From the NCBI GenBank assembly GCA_007115705.1, contig QXEO01001034.1, positions 3,534,001-3,598,000 of the forward strand: 64,000 nucleotides of DNA, read 5' to 3'. The DNA is from Dactylis glomerata. Taxonomy: Eukaryota > Streptophyta > Magnoliopsida > Poales > Poaceae. Below are positions 55,889-64,000 of the stretch, piece after piece; positions within the stretch are counted from its first letter, which is position 1; each line of letters starts with the position of its first letter. Below the pieces are notes generated by a model. The model did not search any database. It was not told the origin of the DNA and was given only the letters and a program-made list of their open reading frames with translations. The position numbers were made by a program, and so were the translations under genes.

Positions 55889-57770
55889 TATTTTGGCGTC
55901 CGATCACATATCTTGCGCTTTCTTGGCCGTCCGATGTACCTTGCTAAATGTCCCGGCCCCCTACTCTGGAGATCAAATCGCTGGTCTCTCGTTTGATTCC
56001 GAGTGGATGGCCCCGATCGGGCCACGTAAGCATCCACAAAACCACCGCCCCCCACCGCACCCCACCGCACCTCACACAGCACGTCAGCACCACCACGCCC
56101 CTCCCGGTCTCGACCTAGGGCGAAACGAGCGCCGCCGCCGCTGCCGTATTCCTCGCCGCCGCCGTAGCCATCGAAGAGAGAGGACTAGGGAATCAGCACC
56201 GTCCCCGCTGCCACTGCCACTGAAGAGAGATGATTTGGGGAATCTGGTGGCAAAGGTGAGCGCCAGCGACCCCAATGAGTGCCAGCTACCGAGGACGTAC
56301 GCCATCTTAGATCTGTTCTGCAACGACCACTAATGGTACGGCATGAAAGACCTGCTCCAAGCGGCACCACCTGTGAGAGATCCGGGCACAGCGCGTCCTC
56401 CTTCCCCTCCCTCCAACTACAGGTCGATGTTGGTATCACTTCTCTGCCTCCCCACCTCCCGGCCTGACCGAAGACTAGGTCCGCCGCCACGGACCAACTC
56501 CAGGACGCACAGTATTATTTTTCCTGCCTAATCCCGTGAATGGATGCATGAATTGTACTGTTAATTGACGGATTATGCAGCAGGATTTGTGAATTAACGC
56601 ACATGCTTCTGTAGCTTGCTGTCGGTTGACATTGCAGAGTTAATTGTTCTGAATTGTAACTCTTCCTGTACTCCACTCTGTAAATACTTTATTATTTTGT
56701 TAGAGTCCGGGATCTCACAAATTTGAGCTATATCGTCCATGGTAAGAGTAACAGTTGCGGTAATATTTTAGTGATGTTGAATGCAACATCTTGCCTCCAC
56801 TTAAATTCTGCCTGCTCAACTCAAATAGTTTACAATAGGCACAAGTGCACTATTGATTGGATATTTCCAGCAGTTTTGCATCCATTATGGTTGAATATAG
56901 TCTTCTGAATTTCTGTTCTTTGTTCATTTTTATAATATAGCATGCTCAAGGTTAGTTTCAGTTTTCACTTATGACATGCATATGCAATATTTATTTAATT
57001 TCTTTTCTGTTTTAGTCGATATATCGACGAAGCAATACGCAACAGCTGCCTATTTTTTCTCGTGGGAACAAAGCTTATAATTTAACAAGCCCGCCTTTGA
57101 AAAAGAATTGACCTTCTCTTGCCATTTTAGATGGACAAAGTGATGTGGAGTTTGTAGGTACATAAAGCCTTTACACTTTTATTTATAATAATACCATGCA
57201 GTGACATTCAAATAATAGGTGTCTCCGTCTCTCTGATAAAATTCAATATGCTAATCATCTCCATATTTTAGTTGCTTGGGTTATGGGATTTCTCATCTAA
57301 CCCCCCCCCCCCCCCCACCCCAAACCCAAACCCAATATTTTTAATCTTACATTTGACTCTTTCCCATAAGATATCCTCTAAAATTTGAGGTCTGATTCCG
57401 TGTTAATGCTTTAGCAACAAGAGGGACACGAGGACTGTATTTGTATCGGTGACAACCCTGGTATCAAAAGAAGAGTGTGCTGGTGTGGTGGTAAAACTGG
57501 AACCGGATGTGCTTTGCGAAAGTGCACCACCATTATGCCCACAAGCAGCTGATATAACCACTGCTGAGAAAGTCGTGCCCAGCCAAACTGGCAGCCACGG
57601 CTGCACACCAGTCATGTGAGGTTAGAAAGCTATAATAGATTATTGGTAGGATCAGCTATTTATGATCTTCCTTATTTGTAAATGCGATTATGTTTCTAGA
57701 CTTCGGAATTCACTTCTGTGTATTGTGGTTCTTTCCTTGCAGGTACCACTTTAGTCTTTTGCTGAAATGA
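55889..57770 (+). pseudogene. Possible multi-exon gene fragment
   Basis: Exon-like pieces occur in order: a GC-rich first exon (about 56040-56250, ending GGCAAAG/GTGAGC), a short piece after CATTTTAG at about 57133 (ATGGACAAAGTGATGTGGAG), an open exon 57415-57615 (after ...GCTTTAG, before GTGAGG) reading RTVFVSVTTLVSKEECAGVV, and a terminal piece 57743-57770 (after TTCCTTGCAG) that joins in frame and reaches TGA. I recognise no protein family, and the early exons do not give a clear frame. It may be a captured or decayed gene. Confidence 0.3.
57301..57316. repeat. Poly-C run
   Basis: Sixteen C residues followed by ACCCCAAACCCAAACCCA. A low-complexity tract within the intron-like part of the gene fragment. 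Confidence 0.9.
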
Positions 57771-57916
57771 TTTTGGCGGAGGAGTTTATCTCGCTATTTC
57801 CGGGCTATATGGAGGCACAACAATCACAGGTGTGCTCAAATGTTTTTGGCGGAGGAGTTTATCTTGATGTTTCGAGGAGTACTACATGTGGAGGCACAAC
57901 AATCACAGGTGTGTCT
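57763..57916. repeat. Imperfect tandem duplication (~75 bp)
   Basis: Two units share TTTTGGCGGAGGAGTTTATCT and TGGAGGCACAACAATCACAG. They are more diverged in the middle (CTATTTCCGGGCTATA versus GATGTTTCGAGGAGTA...). Confidence 0.8.
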
Positions 57917-60320
57917 TTGGAGTAAATTTGATAGAAATTGTAGTTTTTTTTGCTAAGATTGTACTATGGATGCATCATTAACAATATCCTATTGTGAGAT
58001 GTGGGTTCTTAAGATACACCAAGAAATAAAGCATGTCATACAAGATCCATACAGATCAATAGTTAAACATACGGAAAGGAGTTAAGTGCCTTGTATCTTA
58101 AGTAGTTCAGTGCTAGGTGCTCTCGGAAGGTTCTAGGTGATACGAATATCATCATATTTGAATGGATATTGTGGATATTCAATTGTGTGTATTGTGTATT
58201 CATTCACACAATATACTTTAGATTTCAAGTATATGATTTTGCTCTAGCAATTTCTGCTGGTGTGCTCCTGTGGACGGTGCCTGCACTCCTATACTTCCTT
58301 CGTGGTTGATCGAGGATGGGAGTATTAATGGTAATCATATGTAGTTATCTGATCTTGACTAACTTCTGAAGAAAAAATAATCAAGAACATGGACAGCGAG
58401 AGGATATAAAATCTCTCTGCCAGTTTATGGATACCTTGCCATCAGTGTTGACTTGAAATTTTCTGATAAATCAGGTGAGAGTGCTTCCGTAGATTCCATA
58501 AACTAAAAGTAACTCTGTATATGAGCTATTGGAGTAGAAATTTTCATCCTCTCCAAGACTTGGAGCAATAGTGTATGACCTTGACCGAGCATGGCCAAGG
58601 ACGATCCAGATCCAAATGCTTGAATAGGTAAAGATTTGTTCTGCACTAAATTGTGGGATGAACTGGTGACAAATCTGTAGGAGTTTTCGTAACAAAAATA
58701 TTGATTCATATCACATTAAATTATACCTGCAAACTACATAACACCATCTTATTTCATACATGAGCCATAAACTTTGAATTTAAAATGGCATAAATAGCAT
58801 TTAGAGAATTTGATTGTTGCGACTAGCGGCTTGTATTTGGGTTGCATTGACATCCCTCACTGGCTGGTAATGTTCCATGTGAGTCGGGTCTACTCACCTA
58901 CACACTTTTTTCTCGGCTCCATTGAGTCCCGCATACAAAAAATCCCATCATTCTTTATTCCAACAAGCCTGATTTTGATACGTTATAGAGCCTTTGATGA
59001 CAATCCAAGTTCAGACATACCTAACAATGGGAAAGCTCAATCGTTACATCGGTACTGTTTTTATGCTCCTTATTTTTGTGTGGCACTAAGATTGAATTCT
59101 ATTTATTACTACATTGCTATCTTTATTTGTTATAAGATTAATGATTCAATGTTCATTTGATACTATACATGTTGCATCAACTCACATTTTGGTCGGTACA
59201 AATTCTGACAGATATGAAGAGTTTATTTCTCTGATCAGAAGAGGAGTATTGCGACAAATGAATGAAAATGAAGTGTTGATGTTAATGAAATAGATGGCCA
59301 ACTTTATGTCGGAGATAGCTGATTAAGTCATGAATATTGTTGTTGGAGAAGCAACAAGATCCTTGTGCTTGAAGTACCCGCAGAAATATCGCTATGTATA
59401 TAGCATATTTCCTAATATTGCTGATGAAGAATTAGAACAATATTTTGTGACCGGGGTTTAACTCTTTGTACATATTGGCATGCTGAACTTTATGAGCAAA
59501 GTCATACGTGCATTTTGTATTTTCCACTATACATGTACGCACCGTACCTTTCACCTTTCATGTTTATCTCTCGAACATATGTGCCTTTCAGATATTTTTC
59601 AAATATTTATATATATATTTTTTTATCAAAATGAAGAACGATGAAATGTGAATTTGGTGAATGGTCTTTTATATGCCTTTTGGTATTATTATCATCCTAA
59701 GAACTACCATTCTTTGTTTTGATAATCCAGAATTGTCAATTTGTACTTTGTATTTAGCTTCCATGTTTCTAGAACTATATAATTATCCGAATTCATATCA
59801 ATCTATTGCCAAAATGGATGGGCGCGGCAACGCGCGCCATCATGATCTAGTTAGGGACATTATAACTAAGCCATCCATGAGCTCCCTCATGATCTGGGCA
59901 TTTCTGGCCATCCGATCGCGCTCACAGAAAAGTTTTGACCGTTGGATCTCCTTTATGTATCGCACTGGGCCATATGTCCCTGAGGAACGCTACTCTGGTC
60001 GTCGAATGAGCCTACTGTGGTGAATTGGGCCTAAAAACTGCTTAAAGCCCATGTTATACTTTACCGGACTGAGCTGGCATAGACCTGATTTCGATCCACT
60101 AGCCAGTTAGCCCCTCTACCGATCGATAGAAAAAAAAACAAGAGGAGGGCTTTTGGGGCCAACGTGAAACGGCAGCGGAGAAGACCTGGCGATTTTTCCA
60201 AGCGGCATGATCCATGAGCTATGGTGGGCGATTGGAATTCATCCACCACGGGTTTAGCAAGGAATAAATCAGCCGTTCCTACAAGCAATTAATTGGAGTG
60301 GAGGTGTGATGCTACCGGGT
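57917..60320. other. Low-copy DNA, nothing identifiable
   Basis: Frames at 58810-59160 and 59661-60023 lack motifs. The stretch 59848-59960 (TTAGGGACATTATAACTAAGCC..., CCATCCGATCGCGCTCAC) resembles 55485-55930 in direct orientation. Confidence 0.35.
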
Positions 60321-61954
60321 TGATGAAGTAAAATAACCGGCCAGTTGGGAACCCTAAGAGGAAGGTGTGATGAATATAGCAGCAAGATTTCCCTCAATTA
60401 AGAAACCAAGGTTTATCGTTCAGGAGAAGAGCGGACAATACGACTGAAGGTGATGCCTGCAAGCTTCGCGACAGCTCCAGACAATTTATATATGGCGCCT
60501 CGTCCAAGCTTTGCTTTGCGAGCAGCAACGTGGAACCTGCACACACACAACTAAGTACTTTGTTCCCAACTTGCGATGAGGTTGTCAATCTCACCGGTTT
60601 GCTTGAAACAAAGGTTATGAGCGTATCGAGTGGAAAGTGATAATAGTATGCGAGTAAAGTAAACAGTGCGAGTAAAGTAAACATGTGATAGCAATATGAT
60701 GGATATAGGACCGGGGTCCACAGTTCACTAGTGGTGTCTCTCCATAAGATAAATAACACATGCTGGGTAAACAAATTACAGTTGGGCAATTGATAGAATA
60801 AAGATACACGTGATATGTCAAGAAGATCACTATGCGATTTACTCTGGGCATTACAACAAAATACATAGACCGCCATCCAACTGCATCTATGACTAATAAT
60901 CCACTTGTGGCGAATCAATCCGAGAACTCCACAAGTATTAAGTTGCGAACAACAGATAATTGCATTAATCAAAGTGTGTAATGTAAACAAAGCATATGCC
61001 CTTGAGCATATGAATGTTGTTTTCTCTCTAGTAGCAACATCACATCTACAACCTTATAGGTTTCTGTCACTCCCCCAGATTAAATAGAGGCATGAACCCA
61101 CTATCGAGAATAAATACCCCCTCTTGGAGTCACTAGCAACTACTCGGCCAAGATAGCTACTAACAACGGAGAGCATGCAAGATCGTAAACAACATAGAGA
61201 TAACAAAAGATATATTTCAGTATAGCAACTCAATCATAACACCAATATTCATCGGATCCCAACAAACCAAACATGTAGAATTACATAACGGTGATCTCAA
61301 TCATGTAGGGCAGCTCATGAGATCTAAACATGAAGCACATGGTGGAGGAGACAACCATCTAGCTACTGCTATGGACCCATAGTCCAAGGTAGACTACTCA
61401 CTCATCGCTCCGAAGGCAAGCATGGCGATGAAGAAGACCTCCGGTGGCGATTCCCCTCTCCGGCAGGGTGCCGGGAAGAGCTTCTGGACCCTCCCGATCT
61501 TCGGGTCGACGGCGGCGGCGGATCGCGATGTGTTCTAGAAAATTGATCGGGTACTTAGGTTTTTTCGTCGGGGGGTCTTTATAGGCGAAGGGGTATCGTC
61601 AGGAGTGGACCGAGGCGGTCTCACACGTAGGGGGCGCGGCCAGGGCCTGGGCCGAGCCGCCCTGGTGTGTGGCCACCTCATGGCCCCACTCCGTCTCCTC
61701 TTCAGATCTCTGGAAGCTTCCAGGAAAAATAAGACTTCAGGAACTTGTTTCGTCCAATTCCGAGAATATTTCCTATGTATCACTTCCGAAACACAAAAAC
61801 AGCAGAAAACAGGGAACTGGCACTGTGGCGACTTGTTAATAGGTTAGTTCCAGAAAATGCATAAAAGTGCCACGAAGTGTAACGAAACAGTAGGCAAATG
61901 GTGTAAAAACAAGCATGGAGCATCAAAAATTATAGATACGTTGGAGACGTATCA
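60321..61954 (-). repeat. Element C 3' LTR
   Basis: Aligns with the B 5' LTR and the solo LTR. TATA-like CTATAAAG (minus) near 61572. Retains the GCGCCATATATAAATTGTCT block that the solo LTR lacks. Confidence 0.88.
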
Positions 61955-63349
61955 AGCATCCCCAAGCTTAACTCCTGCTCGTCCTCGAGTAGGTAAGTGA
62001 TAATAAAAGAATAATTTTTGAGGTGACATGCACCTACACAATCTTGATCATATATATAAGCATTTGTGAGCTGGGATCATAAGAACTTAAAACATGGGCA
62101 TGAAGATATAATCTTGACAATAGAACTTAGCAACCATGTTGTAAACATGAAAATGAACACAAACAAAAGATTATGAAAATGAAACAATGAAAGTCAAACG
62201 TGTGTTCAAATCATAAGGAAAAACATACAAATGGTTTTTAGCTTGTCCTTCATAGAGAGCAAAACATAAATGCATAGGACACCTTCATGTTTAAGAGGGC
62301 GACTAGATACAAATAATTTGAGAACAAGTGAAACCAACAATATGAATCAATCAATGAAAACTTTGGGACAATGCACATTATACTAAGAATGACAACTTTG
62401 CTCTCTTATGGTGCATAAAGATAGAAGGTGGTGACTCAACATAAAAGTAAAAGAAAGGCCCTTCGCAGAGGGAAGCAGTGATTGCAAGTTTTATAGACCT
62501 TCAAAAATTATGGTACTTACCGGCTTTGAGCTCTCATTGCCCCCATCATAAGCATCTTGAATGGTTAGAGTTAATGCGAGAACAATTATGATGCATATGC
62601 TTGACAAATCATGTCGAAAACCTCGTGCCCCGTGAATACGAGTACCCAAACCTCATGCTACTTTACTTAGAGTCCCAAGCAAGGCTCTTGTCATTGTAAG
62701 TATATATGTATCATCGAAAACCGCCAACAGGGTACCTCCGTGCCCGATGACATGAAACAAGCCCACATCAAAATGACAGGACAAGCAGACAATGAACACC
62801 TTGACATCTCTTTTATTTGCTATTTGTTTAGCTTTTTATTGTGAGATGCGTCATCGAATGTCCACCATGGGTATGCTGCAAATTTCCACCATGAATTATA
62901 TATGGCTTAGATTGGCGGCCCAGGCGTTTCCCTAACACATATACAAACTCCATGATCCCCACAAGATTCCCAATTCATTTCACACCGCGGGCATCCATAA
63001 ACAAAAGATCACGATATCAACTCAAATAAGAAGTGCAATGTTGAAAGCTTGCCCCATGACAGCATGGATGGGCTAGAATCCAACTTACAACTTGCAAGCA
63101 TAACAACTCAACATAAGAGACCACAATGTCAAATTTTTAAGAACAATGAAAAAGTAAAGTGTGCCTTCCGGTTCGTGAGAGCTTTACTGACCAATTTTTG
63201 CATAACACTGATAAGAGTTTAATTTGAAGAGAAGATAAAAGCAAGTCAAATTTACTTGGAATAGCAAATTGCTAGTAGGTATGTATGGTGGACACTTTGG
63301 AAAACTTTGGCTTTTAGGAGTTGGATGCACGAGTAGAGCTCATACTCAG
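60321..63349 (-). mobile_element. LTR element C (A/B family, minus strand, 3' LTR plus part of body)
   Basis: The 3' LTR is 60321-61954 (1,634 bp; on minus TGATACGTCTCCAACG... to ...TTCATCA). The PPT GCATCCCCAAGCTT (plus-strand text) abuts at 61955-61968. The body to 63349 mirrors the 3' body of B, including the segment missing from A. It is interrupted by gypsy copy 2 at 63350; the rest lies beyond the window. The left flank is CGGGT. Confidence 0.88.
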
Positions 63350-63684
63350 TGACAAGGGTATAGCTAATAGAGCCCGTTAGTTGTGTACCCCTGAGGCCCG
63401 TTAAGCTAGGACCAATTGTAATGATAGTCGAATATGAGTTCTTACCGTATGTCGATATTGTAATCTGTATCGGACCCTACCCGATCCTCGAGACCTGGCC
63501 ACCTATATATAGGGGCCAGGAGGGGACGGTGTAGGGCAGATTGAAAGCAAGCCAGGTTGGACACCCAAGTTTACTTTCGATATACAACTATTTCGACTAA
63601 CTTTACCTTCGAGTTCATCCAACGCCCTATCTCCCCGATCCTAAGTTCTTCATCTAGGACATTTGTCGAGTTAACCCCTCATCA
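63350..63684 (+). repeat. 5' LTR of gypsy copy 2
   Basis: TGACAAGG... to ...CCTCATCA; TATATATA at 63504-63511. Clearly more diverged from the LTRs at 18261/27239 than those are from each other, so it belongs to a separate insertion lineage. Confidence 0.93.
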
Positions 63685-63686
63685 AT

Positions 63687-63705
63687 TGGCGCCGACCGTG
63701 GGGAC
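63687..63705 (+). other. Primer binding site of gypsy copy 2
   Basis: TGGCGCCGACCGTGGGGAC, two bases after the LTR end. Confidence 0.85.
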
Positions 63706-63721
63706 GTTGGGCGTTGGAATC

Positions 63722-64000
63722 ATGAATTCGACGGCTTTTTCGCTTTTAACCAATAGCAGTACAGAAGTCGACAAAAATCAAGAGATGGAGTTGACAATCG
63801 GAAGCTTAAACATCCTCATCGAACCGTCGGGTTCATCTCGCCTTTCAGATCCAACGAAACAAGATCCGTCGGCAAGGGAGCCCGAAACAACAGCAATGAT
63901 GGAATATTCTGAAGGCTCTTCCAGCGAGGTAAACTCGCCGGTCAGCCCAGAGGAAGTGCAAAAAGAAAAGATCGCAGAAGACAACGAAGAAAAGGAAAAT
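63722..64000 (+). CDS. Gypsy copy 2 gag, N-terminal part (cut by window end)
   Basis: Open for all 93 visible codons from ATG 63722 (MNSTAFSLLTNSSTEVDKNQ). Same Ser/Glu-rich N-terminus as the gag at 18634 (SEGSSSEVNSPVS is identical) but lacks about 30 residues after position 20 that the other copy has. Whether the rest is intact cannot be judged. Confidence 0.8.
   Translation, partial: MNSTAFSLLTNSSTEVDKNQEMELTIGSLNILIEPSGSSRLSDPTKQDPSAREPETTAMMEYSEGSSSEVNSPVSPEEVQKEKIAEDNEEKEN

Larger units (their letters stand above)
63350..64000 (+). mobile_element. Second copy of the 336-bp-LTR gypsy family (5' end)
   Basis: The 5' LTR (63350-63684, 335 bp), PBS and gag start match the element at 18261 in the same order. 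The 5' flank is CTCAG, interrupting element C. It continues past the window edge. Confidence 0.92.

Noticed and set aside
57301..57340. C-run plus CCCAAACCCAAACCC as an interstitial telomere repeat
   Set aside because: The plant telomere unit is CCCTAAA; this is CCCAAA and only two or three units long.
58810..59160. 116-codon plus-strand frame
   Set aside because: No recognisable motif, AT-rich, no neighbouring exons or promoter.
1..64000. tRNA, rRNA or other structured RNA genes
   Set aside because: TGGTATCAGAGC and TGGCGCC motifs are primer binding sites next to LTRs; no cloverleaf or rRNA sequence was seen by eye. A tRNAscan/Infernal run would be decisive.

Overview
This is a chromosomal segment from a large-genome grass, most likely a Triticeae cereal (wheat, Aegilops or barley). 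That inference rests on Triticeae-style LTR termini (TGAAGGAAATATGCCC, TGATACGTCTC), grass-type LINEs, Stowaway, hAT and TRIM miniatures, a DUF1618 gene (a family expanded in grasses) and spliceosomal introns. No bacterial operons, rRNA, tRNA or CRISPR arrays were seen. Most of the window is a transposon nest; two host protein genes can be defended, plus a few gene scraps.

Layout. 1-7582: a degenerate Ty1-copia element (5' LTR incomplete, 2,000-bp 3' LTR), inserted into an older copia-type LTR remnant (7583-8437). 8438-18260: gene-bearing low-copy DNA with a proline-rich protein gene on the minus strand (9487-10203, TATA at 10608), a Stowaway MITE (11184-11285), a 354-bp TRIM with perfect 5-bp target duplication (14392-14745) and a diverged duplicated segment (15218-15944). 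18261-27574: a young 9.3-kb gypsy-type element (336-bp LTRs differing at 3 sites, TSD GTGAA) that has broken gag-protease, no reverse transcriptase or integrase, and two intron-containing antisense genes, one with the 'putative gypsy type transposon' (Transposase_28) domain. It interrupts a coding-like segment (18149-18260 / 27575-27643).

27974-45730: a full-length LINE on the minus strand (14-bp TSD ACGAGCACTTGGCT) split by LTR element B (28415-40495, TSD CCGT), which is itself split by LTR element A (28924-35511, TSD ATCAC). A and B belong to one LTR superfamily, share most of their internal DNA and PPT, carry no gag-pol, and encode different unknown ORFs. The LINE landed about 270 bp upstream of a DUF1618 gene (46001-47453), whose frame is broken by a 167-bp hAT MITE with an exact 8-bp TSD.

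48480-64000: a LINE 3' scrap (plus strand), a 5'-truncated LINE on the minus strand (49385-53145, 15-bp TSD) carrying a solo LTR of the A/B family (49962-51510), about 7 kb of low-copy DNA with a MITE and exon-like pieces (53161-60320), then a minus-strand A/B-family element (LTR 60321-61954, body to 63349) interrupted by a second copy of the 336-bp-LTR gypsy family (63350 to the window end).

Relative order of events, from nesting: LINE, then B, then A; the second LINE before its solo LTR; the right-hand A/B-family element before gypsy copy 2. The gypsy element at 18261 and element A look recent. No autonomous, intact transposon is present; A, B and the gypsy element all look trans-mobilised.
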